From Nodularia sp. LEGE 06071 (GTDB lineage Bacteria > Cyanobacteriota > Cyanobacteriia > Cyanobacteriales > Nostocaceae), in NCBI RefSeq assembly GCF_015207755.1, contig NZ_JADEWH010000011.1, positions 62,001 to 126,000 of the forward strand: a stretch of DNA of 64,000 bases, given 5' to 3'. Every line of letters begins with the position of its first letter. Position 1 is the first letter of the stretch. Of this stretch, positions 1 through 9,416 are shown in pieces. A program made the translations under genes and the position numbers. Under the pieces are notes generated by a model. It did not search any database. It saw nothing but the letters and a program-made list of their open reading frames with translations, and was not told where the DNA came from.

Positions 1-113
1 CCTAACCCCGAATTATCGGGAACAAGAATTTTTAAAGTCCCCCAGAGTTGGGGGATTTAGGGGGCAAGATAGGCACAAACGAAGACAGGTAGGATTTGTG
101 TGTACACAGTAGG
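1..113. repeat. Dispersed MITE-like inverted-repeat element (copy 1, cut by window edge)
   Basis: This copy is in the opposite orientation to the full copies at 28437-28584 and 44136-44284. It shares their internal palindromes (CCCCC...GGGGG arms at about 38-64) and ends in the same terminal repeat (TTGTGTGTACAC at about 96-107). The other end lies outside the window. No coding capacity is visible. Confidence 0.7.
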
Positions 114-578
114 AAGCAGGGGTTTCAGAATACTTTGCGATTTTTCAAACATCCTCATCATCTCCGACTTGATCACAAAGAAGGTCGGAAAAGTCAGGAT
201 TATTGCGCCTAAAAGTCGGATTGCTCGATGAAATTGGCTATTTCATCCATATAATATATTTAAGTTTTTTTTTAGACAAATTAAAAGTAAGACTTACGCA
301 AAAATCACCCTAACATCCTGATAGGTTGAGAGAGACAATCAGAATCCCTTTTTTTCAGGGGTAGGGGATATCAAAGCCTAGTACAGCCGTCAAGTCAAAA
401 GTCAAAAAGCTGATTTTATAGACTTTTGATTGACTTCAAATGGTTGTGCTATATATTGCTGTCCGATTAATCAATAATCAGTTAACCAAAAAGTTTTCTC
501 CCAAAGCCAGATTTCTCAGTTGCGCTGAACGCGATCGCTAACAATACTCGTAAAAATCTCCAAAACAGGTGCTTAACC
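114..578. other. Intergenic region without a recognisable gene
   Basis: No coding frame with family resemblance was seen on either strand. The stretch holds TTGATCACAAA (169-179) followed by GTCGGAAAAGT (184-194); both motifs recur at 13350-13396 beyond the other end of the calcium/redox gene cluster. A HIP1 site (GCGATCGC) lies near 531. No clear Shine-Dalgarno sequence precedes the ATG at 579. Confidence 0.5.
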
Positions 579-2066
579 ATGACTACAACCACATCAATTA
601 CATCTCAACAATATGCAGAATTTGACCATGTTTTCCAATTGTTTGATGCTAATGGTGATGGCTTCATCACTCATGAGGAAATCGTGGATGCTCTCGAAGT
701 TCTGGGAAAAGGCGTTTCGACTCAAGATCGGACTAACCTGTTGAATGTACTCAAAACCAACGATATCGTGACACGGGATGCTTTCATTGAATGGATGGCA
801 AACCGCCAGGATATGGACATGGCGGCGGATCTACGACAAGTGTTCCATCTGATTGATGTTGATGGTAGTGGCAAATTATCCGTTGATGAGTTCACGCAAG
901 TTATTCGCTGTTTCAATACCACAGCCAGCGATGCAGAAATTGCCGCATCGGTGAAAGCAGTCGATTTAGATGGAGATGGTGAAATTGATTTTGAAGAGTT
1001 TATTGTGAGTCAGACTTCTGAATCGCCTCTGAAGATTTCCATCGCAGCCTTACGCAGTTTCAAAAAGACTTTGCTTCAGTACAAGAAAGTTGCCGAGTTT
1101 TCCTCAATTGCCCTGATTGAAGTTGATTCTGAATTGGGAGCAGGAACGCGCGGTCAATCTATGGGAACGGCCGCATTGAGAGAAGCTGCAATCCAAAAAC
1201 AGTCTGCCCTCATGCACGCCGAGAATGGTGTTTTGAGTCTGGATAGTCTGAAAGTGCAAACAGAAAATAAGGCAGATGCCCTGGGAAACAAACATAACCA
1301 CGCCAAGTATATTGATGCATTGTATAAAGTGTTGACTGGAACGAGTGAACTGGTGGCACAAACCCTACAGGCGGGGTTGTTTCCAGTTGTACTGGGAGGA
1401 GATCATTCAACGGCGGCGGGAACGATCGCTGGCATCAAAAAAGCCTTTCCCCATAGCCGTTTAGGAGTCGTCTGGATTGATGCTCATGCCGATATTCATT
1501 CACCCTATACGACCCCATCGGGGAATATGCATGGAATGCCAGTGGCGATCGCTACTGGCACTGATAACTTCGCCAAACAAATCAATGACTTAGACTCAGA
1601 CACCCTAGAAATGTGGAATCTCTGCAAAGCATTAGGATTAGGAAATGGTGCCAATTTGAGCATTGACGATCTGGTGTATGTGGCAGTGCGAGATACCGAA
1701 GAAGCAGAAGATCACCTGATTGAAACACACCACATCCTGAATATGACCGCCGAGCAAGTTCGTACCTGGGGTGCGGATGTCGTAGCACAACACTGTTTGG
1801 CAAAATTAAATGGGGTGGATCTGATTTACGTCACTTTTGACGTGGATAGCATGGATTCCTCGATTTGCATGGGAACAGGGACTCCGGCTCCTCATGGCAT
1901 TTTTCTTGAAGAAGCGCGGCTGCTCAATGAAACGTTGGTCAAAGATCCACGGGTATGTTGTTGGGAAATCTGCGAAATTAATCCCCTGCTTGATACCCTG
2001 AATACGATGGTAGAAAACTCTCTGCTCATTTTTGAAAGTGTGGTAGATGCCATAGCGAAGCGTTAA
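579..2066 (+). CDS. EF-hand / arginase-family (ureohydrolase) fusion protein
   Basis: The N-terminal ~150 residues form a calmodulin-like module with three clear EF-hand loops: D23-E34 (DANGDG core), then loops beginning IDVDGSGK and VDLDGDGE. Residues ~170-495 are an arginase/agmatinase fold with the Mn ligand motifs intact: GGDHS (H276), DAHADIH (D301, H303, D305) and DVDSMD (D421, D423). The predicted reaction is hydrolysis of arginine or another guanidino compound to urea plus amine; the substrate cannot be read from the sequence. At 495 residues it is ~150-190 longer than ordinary arginases, which the EF-hands account for. It is cytoplasmic, as no signal peptide or membrane segment is seen. 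It faces a convergent minus-strand cluster that contains two more EF-hand proteins. Ca2+ control of the enzyme is inferred. Confidence 0.9.
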   Translation: MTTTTSITSQQYAEFDHVFQLFDANGDGFITHEEIVDALEVLGKGVSTQDRTNLLNVLKTNDIVTRDAFIEWMANRQDMDMAADLRQVFHLIDVDGSGKLSVDEFTQVIRCFNTTASDAEIAASVKAVDLDGDGEIDFEEFIVSQTSESPLKISIAALRSFKKTLLQYKKVAEFSSIALIEVDSELGAGTRGQSMGTAALREAAIQKQSALMHAENGVLSLDSLKVQTENKADALGNKHNHAKYIDALYKVLTGTSELVAQTLQAGLFPVVLGGDHSTAAGTIAGIKKAFPHSRLGVVWIDAHADIHSPYTTPSGNMHGMPVAIATGTDNFAKQINDLDSDTLEMWNLCKALGLGNGANLSIDDLVYVAVRDTEEAEDHLIETHHILNMTAEQVRTWGADVVAQHCLAKLNGVDLIYVTFDVDSMDSSICMGTGTPAPHGIFLEEARLLNETLVKDPRVCCWEICEINPLLDTLNTMVENSLLIFESVVDAIAKR

Positions 2067-2116
2067 TCAACTCTTTTCCCGGCTTTCATCCCCGAATTAA
2101 AAAACGTTCCCGCCTA

Positions 2117-2141
2117 AAAACCCCAAAAGTTTTGAGGTTTT
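2117..2141. terminator. Possible hairpin terminator between convergent genes
   Basis: AAAACCCCAAAA pairs with TTTTGAGGTTTT with one mismatch and almost no loop, 50 bp after the arginase-fusion stop codon. A- and T-rich flanks on both sides could serve either strand. It is weaker than a classical intrinsic terminator. Confidence 0.4.
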
Positions 2142-2346
2142 AACGAAGAGGCAGAGGGAAATGAGAGTGAAACCTCCTCAGGGTATGGTGTTGGGTGTAG
2201 TTCATTAGACATTGAATTTTAGTACTTCCTAGAGTTCAACATCTTTTTAATTCCCCACACCCCATACCTAAAAGCCTTGTAAATAATCAATTTGCCATTA
2301 TCTTAATGCCATTCCCCCAAACTCTGATTCCAGGGAAAGTGCAACA

Positions 2347-3522
2347 TCAATTTGTCGCTTGATCAGTTTTTCCCCAAGTCTGCTTATAGCTGTCCAAGTA
2401 TGTTCTAAATTCCACGTGTAGGGTATCTATACCCTGTTCTTCCAGTAGTACCAATATTGCTAAATTTAATTTTTCACAAGCGTTAAAGTATAAATCCATA
2501 TTGTTATTAAAAGCTCGAATATTTATGATGCGAGCATTCTGTTCAAGTCTATCCAACCAAACATCACATCCGTCATGTAAGGAATCAATAGACTTAGGTA
2601 GCTTCTGAATTGCCTCACAAATTAGCGCAGTTTTTTCCGCCGAAATACTATCAATCTTCAGAGTTAAGTTAATGCCAAATGATTCTTCAGAGCCAGGATT
2701 TTGCGACCAATTCTCGACAATTCCAGTAATCATTGTGGAATTGGGTATCTTTTTGATAGAGTCCCATTTTGCTAGACGAAGCTTTGTAGTTCGGATGCCG
2801 ACTTCTAGGACTTCAACAGTACTATCTATTCCATCCACAACCAGCCAGTCACCAGGTCGATATAGATTATCCGTATAAATAATGATGGTACAGAACCAGT
2901 CATAGATAATGTCCTTCAGCAATAAACCGAACGTGATTCCCGCTCCCCCTAATAGACCAACCAGCGCATTTGCAGATGCGCCTAACAACACCTCACCTGC
3001 CTTCAAAGCTACAATAGCGATCGCCACCGTCTGAAACAGACGAGGCACGTAGGGTACAAGCAAGTCGTCTAGTTCCGTTTTGGTGTTCAGCGTCAGTTTT
3101 CTCAGTATCTCTCCTAACAATGGAGAAGCACGGTAAACAATATATGCAACGGCAACAATAGCGATCAGACTGAGAGTCTTACCCAGTATCTCACTGACTT
3201 GAGGCTTGAGATTCTCTGCCAAAATTAACTGCACTATCCAAAGTCCAGCGATGAAAATCAGCCACCCTAATGGTTCCTCCAGAATCTCGACTAATTCATC
3301 GTCCAGTGTAGTCTCAGTTCCGCTAGTAAAATGTTTGATTCTCTTGATGATTATCGAAAAAAACAATCCTCTCAACAGCTGTGTCAGCGTCATGATGGTG
3401 ACGATCAAAAATATTTTATTCATAGGTATATCTGCAATAGTTATGTTTGAATCAAGTAGAGTTTCCTGAAATTGTTTCCAAATAATCTCCATATATAGCA
3501 ACCCAGAAGGTGATTTAAGCAT
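2347..3522 (-). CDS. MscS-family mechanosensitive ion channel
   Basis: The protein has 391 residues, with several hydrophobic N-terminal segments (about residues 25-45, 85-105, 115-135, 165-185). These are followed by the MscS pore helix signature (LVGLLGGAGITFGLLL) and the beta domain with the family pattern RPGDWLVVDG. It continues through the IPNSTM-type motif and a C-terminal mixed alpha/beta domain. Such channels open on membrane tension and release osmolytes. It is the last gene of the minus-strand cluster, 160 bp after the EamA transporter. The start at 3522 has no strong Shine-Dalgarno; an internal Met (codon at 3492) is possible. The family call is solid, the gating stimulus unknown. 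Confidence 0.9.
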   Translation of the reverse strand: MLKSPSGLLYMEIIWKQFQETLLDSNITIADIPMNKIFLIVTIMTLTQLLRGLFFSIIIKRIKHFTSGTETTLDDELVEILEEPLGWLIFIAGLWIVQLILAENLKPQVSEILGKTLSLIAIVAVAYIVYRASPLLGEILRKLTLNTKTELDDLLVPYVPRLFQTVAIAIVALKAGEVLLGASANALVGLLGGAGITFGLLLKDIIYDWFCTIIIYTDNLYRPGDWLVVDGIDSTVEVLEVGIRTTKLRLAKWDSIKKIPNSTMITGIVENWSQNPGSEESFGINLTLKIDSISAEKTALICEAIQKLPKSIDSLHDGCDVWLDRLEQNARIINIRAFNNNMDLYFNACEKLNLAILVLLEEQGIDTLHVEFRTYLDSYKQTWGKTDQATN

Positions 3523-3622
3523 AAACTATAAGTAGTCCTTCATTATCCCGATAGAAATTTTCTCCACATACAGCAGGTTGCAGGTATTTGAGGTACAAAA
3601 GCAATAGTGAAAATGTTGTGGA

Positions 3623-3643
3623 GGAGGGCAAGGACTGCCCTCC
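3623..3643. repeat. Hairpin in the transporter-channel gap
   Basis: GGAGGGCA and TGCCCTCC form a perfect 8-bp GC-rich stem with a 5-nt loop. It lies between the EamA gene and the MscS gene on the minus-strand transcript. No T-tract follows, so partial termination or mRNA stabilisation is only a guess. Confidence 0.45.
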
Positions 3644-3686
3644 CGAAGGTATCTACAAAAATGAAATGTGCTGTATTTAATAGCAC

Positions 3687-4709
3687 TTACTTCAGCAAAC
3701 CCCCACACATCTTCTGTTCAGGCAATTTTTCTTCCATAGGCTCAAACTCTAACTTTTGAGCGAACTCACTCACATCTTCTTGAGCCTTCGCTGGTTCTTG
3801 AGAAAGAGGTTTGATTTTGATGGGGAAATTGATCATGGGAATCTGGCTAAGAATCATTGCGGCTAGTACCATCCCTGCGCCAAGCCAACCCCGTACTCCC
3901 AGCTTTTCGCCTAGCAGCCAAAACGAGAATACTGCTGCAACCGCAGGCTCAAAGGTGTAGATGATCGCCGTCTCTTGAGCCGAAACAGAGTTCTGAGCGA
4001 TCGCAGGTAGCCAAGTGGTGGCGGCGGTAACTAAAGCTAAGTAGACAATCGGAATCAAGTTTGTCCAGTTCGTTGTCAGCGCCTGAAGCTCTCCAATTAG
4101 TTCGGGGGCTGACCAGAGGGTGGCCAGTACTCCTACTACCAATATCTGGACTGCGGTCAGTGACAAGGGTGAGTGACGTGGCGTGACCGCTTCAAGCGTC
4201 ATGATATAGGCGGCATAACAGAGAACGTCACCTACCATCAACAGATCACCGATGCCTAAGACTCCATCCTCCCAAGACATGACACCAACACCACCTAAAG
4301 CCAGTCCGGCGGCGAGGAAAGTCGTAACCAGTACACGCTGACCAAGTAGCTGTCCCAAGAGCGGGACTAAGATGACATTCATGCTAGCTATGAATGCTGA
4401 TCGGTTAGCAGAGATCGTCTCAAGCGCCATCCCCTGGGTTGCTAAAGAGGCAAACAGCAGCAATCCCAAGATTGTGCCATCCCGGAGCGATCGCATATTC
4501 AAGTCACGCAAATGCACAGCAAAAGCTAGTGCTGCTAAGGAGCAACGAACGGCGATCAGCGTTCCCGGAGAAAGGCTAACAATTGTTTGCTTAACCAGAG
4601 GGAAGGTCGTTCCCCAGAAAATAGTTACAGCCACAAGCAGGATGATCCCCTGGGTATGCTGCAATTTCAGACTGCTTTTGGACTCAAAAGAAATATTTAG
4701 ATCGGACAT
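3687..4709 (-). CDS. EamA/DMT-family transporter
   Basis: A hydrophobic protein with about ten membrane segments arranged as two EamA repeats (RhaT/DMT superfamily). The family patterns include GTTFPLVK near the N-terminus and AQETAIIYTFEPAVAAVFSFWLLGE in the second repeat. Members export amino acids, metabolites or drugs; the substrate is not evident. The start chosen is the ATG at 4709 (MSDLNIS...), four bases past the stop of the upstream globin gene. A longer frame upstream would only read through that gene's 3' end. The ~50-residue cytoplasmic tail is Glu/Lys-rich. Tight spacing suggests co-transcription with the globin fusion. Confidence 0.85.
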   Translation of the reverse strand: MSDLNISFESKSSLKLQHTQGIILLVAVTIFWGTTFPLVKQTIVSLSPGTLIAVRCSLAALAFAVHLRDLNMRSLRDGTILGLLLFASLATQGMALETISANRSAFIASMNVILVPLLGQLLGQRVLVTTFLAAGLALGGVGVMSWEDGVLGIGDLLMVGDVLCYAAYIMTLEAVTPRHSPLSLTAVQILVVGVLATLWSAPELIGELQALTTNWTNLIPIVYLALVTAATTWLPAIAQNSVSAQETAIIYTFEPAVAAVFSFWLLGEKLGVRGWLGAGMVLAAMILSQIPMINFPIKIKPLSQEPAKAQEDVSEFAQKLEFEPMEEKLPEQKMCGGLLK

Positions 4710-4713
4710 AAAT

Positions 4714-6714
4714 TTATTTATTTTTAGTCCGATCTTCCACAGATTTATACTTTGAGCCATCAGGCATAATCGCACCTTCCAGGAAAGCACTATTCAGTTC
4801 ATAATCGCTCACCTTAGCATTTTTGAGATTAGCACCAGTTAGGTAAGCTCCTGCTAGGTTTGCACCACTCAAACTAGCATCTCTCAAATTTGCACCATTC
4901 AAGTTTGCATCACTTAAATCTGCACAAATTAAATTAGCATTACTCAGATTTGCACTATTAAGATTAGCCTTAATCAAACGAGAAAACCCCAATTTTGCAT
5001 GACTCAAATTTGCACCACTCAGTTTAACCTGACTGAGATTAGCATTATCTAAATTGGCATAACTCAAATTAGCATTTGTCAAATCGCTTTCCATTAAATT
5101 AGCTTTACTCAAATTGGCATGAGAGAGATTAATATCTACCAACTCCGCACCCGGAGCATCCAAACCTCTCAGAGAAACACCATCCTCATTCAAATCTTGC
5201 AGTGCCAAAATTCTCGCATAACTCACTTTAACATCGTGGGCTGCATCAACCGTACCCCAGGCTTGATAATGAAATTGTTTTCTGCGATCTGGAGCTTCTT
5301 TAATGAATAGAACTAGCGCAACTACCAAACTGATAGTATCAGCAGCACCCAAAACCTCTGCTAGTAAAGAGTTGTCATCGACAATTACAAGAACTACTGT
5401 AAAAATAACTGCCGAACCAATAGCGACTAACCATACTGGTGCTATCCAGAAAGCATCAATAAGTTTAGCAGGAAGTTGTTTAAGGACTTCACTGATTGGC
5501 TGTTCTGATATTTTCGTCTGAAATTTCTGATAATTAGCAGTAAAATTATTGATAATTTCTTTTAAAACTTCACCATCTAACTGAATTGATATCAGAGATT
5601 TTTTCTCTAGCTCTGCTGAGGGCTGAAATAGCTGAGATTCTTTTTGAATTTGGGTTTTTAATGTTGCAGGTTTTGATACAATAACAGGTTTCTCAACTTG
5701 GACAGGTTTTGGTAAAACAGCAGGTTTCTCAGCTTGGATAACTTTAGGTGAAGATTCTTCCTCTGCACCTTTTAACATCAAAGCAGTAATTGCTCGATAA
5801 GCATTTAGCCAAGCTTTGTTAACTTCAGGAGTCCAATCTGCTTCCAGATACTGCTCAAAGGTCAACAGCAGAGCTTCTCCCACCGGTCTATAGTATTTAG
5901 GAATCGCTCCATAGCCTACGTGTCTACCTCCTAGAGCATTGAGAACTGGTCCCAAAGCTTCTGGGTTGCGGAGATTTTCAACTACCAAAACCAGAGAGTT
6001 TAACAACTTTTTCTCTTGGTTTCCCATATCAGTATGGGTAAATAGCGGTTTTACCTCTGGGTGGGTTTCAAACAAATTCTCATAGAAGCTGGCTGCAAAT
6101 TCATTAGCACGGGGTTTAACTTTTGCAAAAGTGCTTTCTAGTAAATCTACAGGTAACTCGGAAGATTCTTCCTCTGGTATTTCTGTTAATATTGGCTCGG
6201 CTGTTTCTACTTGTGGAATTTCCTTGATTTTTTGCTCAATTGGTTTTGTCGCTACTGGTTGTTTGGAATTTGCGGCTATCTCTGATTTAACTTGAGTTGG
6301 TGCATAATCTACACCTGCACCTTTTAACATCAAAGCAGTAATTGCTCGATAAGCATTTAGCCAAGCTTTGTTAACTTCAGGAGTCCAATCTTCTTCCAAA
6401 TACTGCTCAAAGGTCAACAGCAGAGCTTCTCCCACTGGCCCATAGTATTTGGGAATCGCTCCATAGCCAACGTGTCTACCTCCTAGAGCATTGAGAACTG
6501 GCCCCAAAGCTTCTGGGTTGCGGAGATTTTCAACTACCAAAACCAGAGAATTTAACAACTTTTTCTCTTGGTTTCCCATATCAGTATGGGTAAATAGCGG
6601 TTTCACCTCTGGGTGGGCTTGAAACAAATTCTCATAGAAACTGGCTGCAAATTCATTAGCACGGGGTTTAATTTTATCAAAACTTTGCTCTAAAAGTTCA
6701 ACGTTTAACGACAT
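4714..6714 (-). CDS. Tandem globin - membrane - pentapeptide-repeat fusion protein
   Basis: This 666-residue protein (start at ATG 6714, preceded by AAGGA) carries two almost identical globin domains at residues ~1-132 and ~189-322. They resemble the single-domain flavohaemoglobin-type globins. Each has B10-type Tyr (SFYENLF), CD1 Phe (PEVKPLF) and a proximal His in GGRHVGYG (H81 and H265). A Glu/Lys/Pro-rich linker leads to two hydrophobic segments (~430-480). About 25 pentapeptide repeats (A(N/D)LSx type, ~505-640) follow. The globins are likely to bind haem and O2 or NO. The pentapeptide helix could be a partner-binding scaffold. The near-identity of the two globins at DNA level implies recent duplication or gene conversion. 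It sits among redox and calcium genes. Confidence 0.88.
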   Translation of the reverse strand: MSLNVELLEQSFDKIKPRANEFAASFYENLFQAHPEVKPLFTHTDMGNQEKKLLNSLVLVVENLRNPEALGPVLNALGGRHVGYGAIPKYYGPVGEALLLTFEQYLEEDWTPEVNKAWLNAYRAITALMLKGAGVDYAPTQVKSEIAANSKQPVATKPIEQKIKEIPQVETAEPILTEIPEEESSELPVDLLESTFAKVKPRANEFAASFYENLFETHPEVKPLFTHTDMGNQEKKLLNSLVLVVENLRNPEALGPVLNALGGRHVGYGAIPKYYRPVGEALLLTFEQYLEADWTPEVNKAWLNAYRAITALMLKGAEEESSPKVIQAEKPAVLPKPVQVEKPVIVSKPATLKTQIQKESQLFQPSAELEKKSLISIQLDGEVLKEIINNFTANYQKFQTKISEQPISEVLKQLPAKLIDAFWIAPVWLVAIGSAVIFTVVLVIVDDNSLLAEVLGAADTISLVVALVLFIKEAPDRRKQFHYQAWGTVDAAHDVKVSYARILALQDLNEDGVSLRGLDAPGAELVDINLSHANLSKANLMESDLTNANLSYANLDNANLSQVKLSGANLSHAKLGFSRLIKANLNSANLSNANLICADLSDANLNGANLRDASLSGANLAGAYLTGANLKNAKVSDYELNSAFLEGAIMPDGSKYKSVEDRTKNK

Positions 6715-6864
6715 ATTTTTCCTTAATTTCAATTTTTAGACAAGTCAAAAATCAAAAGTAAAGGATTTAAAATATATAAATATATCGTTAAAATTTTACT
6801 TTTAATTACTTGAAATAAGCTCATACAATAACTTGATATTCTTCAAGTATTTTGAATATTCTAT

Positions 6865-8916
6865 CTAAATTCCTAATGAACCTGGAGATGCAGCAGCAGA
6901 AACAACGTTAAGGTTAGCAACTAACCCATAGGTTGATACATACTCTTCTAACTCTTGCAAATCAACTGTGCCATTTTTATCTGCGTCAAGAGTGTTGAAC
7001 AGATAATCAGTTATGTATCTCCTAATTTCTTGTGAGCTACGTTCACCTGTTGTCATATCTTCTATTCGGCCTAAAAGCTCCATAATTTCGTCTTTATCGA
7101 GTGCCTTACTTCCATCTGTATCCAATTCAAGGAAAAGCTTTCTGATATCTTCTGTTGCCATTCTCGAAGAGCGTAAAGTTTCTCTCAATAATTCATTACC
7201 AAATGAATTCATAAACAATATCTGCTCGACGAGTGGTATGGAGAAAAACCCTAATGCTGCCCAAAAAATTGCATATTTTACAGCTTCTGGATTTGCAGTT
7301 GTAGTAACTCCCACGAAAAGAGATGCCCAAAGGAAAAAGTTGGGATTCACAAGCAGGATATAAGCATCCTTAGCTTCTGCTTTATTCAGCTTGCCTGTTG
7401 TCAATACTGAAGTTAATACGGCAGAGACACGGATTAAGATAAAAACTAATGTTGCCACTGCTAGTTGTTGCAAACAGGCTAGTGAGCGGGTCGGATCGGT
7501 TGATGACAATAAATCGGAAATAAATGTTGATGGAGTAAACTGAAACCCTGTAGCCAAAGCCATTAATGCGACAGCAAGCACTCCAATAAATTTCCAGTTC
7601 TTACTGTGATGGTTTGACTCAACAGGAGATTTGTCACGCCAAAACTGAGCTATCGCTCCTGGTATTGCCAGACCAACAATGAGAATAATCCCGAAAAATA
7701 TCAGGCTTGAATTGTTAATTGGTAATTGTTTTGCCAAGCCAAATGTCACAACCAGTGCAACTGGAGCGATGATTGATAAAGTCCTAGATAAGATAGCCGA
7801 AGGATAAAGATTACCGCCCCAAAGTACCGATAAAACTGGGGAAGTCAGGGCGGGTGGAACCATCAAAAACAGCACCCACATAACTTTGTACAAATCGCCT
7901 GGGCTTTGATACAAGATTCCCGAAAATATTAAAAATAGCCCAACTATCCATCTCACTAACATCCATCCGTAGACTATATACTTCACAGTTGAAGTTACTT
8001 TGCGTTTACTCGCTGCAAAGTCAATATCCAGGTAAGTATAAAAGGTTGAAGCAGCCAGACAAACAACAATTATTCCTCGAAATAGTTCTGATGGCATTCC
8101 TCCTGTGGAGGCACTTAACGCCCTTACCAAGCATCCTAGTAAGAAGGCAGCAGCATAGAGAAAAATTGCCCACATAATTGACAGATCATTGATCTGCTTA
8201 CGCACAGAAGCTGCACCACCCGATTCCTTATCACGAAACTTGACTAACTCCTCTTGACTAAGAGCTTTACCATTAGGGAGTTTCAGATGTTTATAAGCAG
8301 TTGGTGGTAAATCACTTAAATAAAGTGCTAAAGGCTCCAATACATATTGGTGGCACACCACCAGGACAGTTTCACCCCGTTCTAAGTGCGGTACAATTCG
8401 CTCCTCATAGAAACTTGCAGCGCGTTGATAAACTTGTCCAATCTTCTCGCCAGCCGGAGGTGCTTCGTTATGTGAATGCAACATTTCCTCAAAGCCTTCG
8501 TAGCCCAAAGCTAGACGCAGCAAATTCAGGTTACGACCTGCAAAAATACCAAAAGATTTTTCGCTAATTCGATGGTCGATTTGAATAGGAATATCAGAGG
8601 ATTTCAAAGCCTGACTTTCAGCAAGTGCAATTTCACAAGTTTGTCGTGCGCGTCTCATGTGAGAGACATATACAGCATCAAACTTCATCCCTTTTTTCTT
8701 AAGGTCAGAACCTGCTTGACGCGCTTGCAATCTACCAAATGCAGTCAAATCTACATCTAATACACCTGCAAAAATATTACGTTCATTGCTGGTACTTTCA
8801 CCATGCCGAATGAAATAGACTTTTCCTTCTTGATGATTGTTTTCTACTACTTGGTTAGATGTTTCCGAGTTGAAAATTATTTTTGAAGATAGATGCTCTT
8901 TTGGTAGATTATTCAT
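6865..8916 (-). CDS. Histidine phosphatase (PGM-like) - multipass membrane - EF-hand fusion
   Basis: Residues ~30-215 are a phosphoglycerate-mutase/histidine-phosphatase domain with the catalytic RHGES (H38), the SHMRRARQT segment and a later VVCHQYVLEPL His. The centre (~240-580) is strongly hydrophobic, with some eight or more membrane segments. The C-terminus has two EF-hand loops, one starting at DTDGSKALDKDE and one at DADKNGTVDLQE. Cytosolic phosphatase and Ca2+ sensor would thus be joined through a membrane domain of unknown transport or sensing role. Total length is 683 residues, far longer than a PGM. The gene lies upstream of the globin fusion in the same direction. Substrate is unknown; the architecture is clear. 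Confidence 0.85.
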   Translation of the reverse strand: MNNLPKEHLSSKIIFNSETSNQVVENNHQEGKVYFIRHGESTSNERNIFAGVLDVDLTAFGRLQARQAGSDLKKKGMKFDAVYVSHMRRARQTCEIALAESQALKSSDIPIQIDHRISEKSFGIFAGRNLNLLRLALGYEGFEEMLHSHNEAPPAGEKIGQVYQRAASFYEERIVPHLERGETVLVVCHQYVLEPLALYLSDLPPTAYKHLKLPNGKALSQEELVKFRDKESGGAASVRKQINDLSIMWAIFLYAAAFLLGCLVRALSASTGGMPSELFRGIIVVCLAASTFYTYLDIDFAASKRKVTSTVKYIVYGWMLVRWIVGLFLIFSGILYQSPGDLYKVMWVLFLMVPPALTSPVLSVLWGGNLYPSAILSRTLSIIAPVALVVTFGLAKQLPINNSSLIFFGIILIVGLAIPGAIAQFWRDKSPVESNHHSKNWKFIGVLAVALMALATGFQFTPSTFISDLLSSTDPTRSLACLQQLAVATLVFILIRVSAVLTSVLTTGKLNKAEAKDAYILLVNPNFFLWASLFVGVTTTANPEAVKYAIFWAALGFFSIPLVEQILFMNSFGNELLRETLRSSRMATEDIRKLFLELDTDGSKALDKDEIMELLGRIEDMTTGERSSQEIRRYITDYLFNTLDADKNGTVDLQELEEYVSTYGLVANLNVVSAAASPGSLGI

Positions 8917-8970
8917 GATGTTTCTAGAATCCCTGTAATCTAAAAAATTTTGTGATGTTGAAAACAGCAG

Positions 8971-9288
8971 TTATAAACTCAAGCTTTCTAATTCCTGCCA
9001 GAGAAGAGACATAAAATCATTAGCATCCTTAATACCCATTTCTCCCAGTGCTTTCCATTCTTCTGTTGTGTAATCTAAATCCTGTCCCATAATGTCTTGA
9101 GTCCAATAAGGCAACTTAGACGGATTTTGCATTAGCTCATAAGTCATCTCCAACATTTTTGTTCCTGTAGTATTTTCTCTAGCCTTTGTAGCTAAACAAA
9201 AAGCAAGTAATTTAGCTAGATTACTTTCCGGGGGAATAGATACCAGGAAAGCCATATTTTGTGCAAGAACAAATTTGTCTAATTTCAT
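8971..9288 (-). CDS. Small hypothetical protein in the calcium/redox cluster
   Basis: A 105-residue soluble, mostly helical protein with no family I recognise. It has a hydrophobic N-terminal half (AFLVSIPPESNLAKLLAF) and ends in an acidic helix with several aromatic residues. It lies 54 bp upstream of the phosphatase-EF-hand gene and 128 bp after the bestrophin gene, all on the minus strand, so it is probably part of the same transcript. Expression of the frame is supported only by position and normal codon use. Confidence 0.6.
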   Translation of the reverse strand: MKLDKFVLAQNMAFLVSIPPESNLAKLLAFCLATKARENTTGTKMLEMTYELMQNPSKLPYWTQDIMGQDLDYTTEEWKALGEMGIKDANDFMSLLWQELESLSL

Positions 9289-9416
9289 TTTGGGTTTTTT
9301 TCTAATTTACAAAGACTTAAACAAGACATGAACAATTAACACAACATTTCTGGACATCGCCTTACCTTGATAATCAACTCCTACGCAAAAACAAACCCGC
9401 TAAAAATCAAAAAAGA

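Noticed and set aside
3526-3708. Short minus-strand frame overlapping the EamA gene 3' end
   Set aside because: It contains the hairpin sequence at 3623-3643, has no ribosome-binding site, and its codon use does not look coding.
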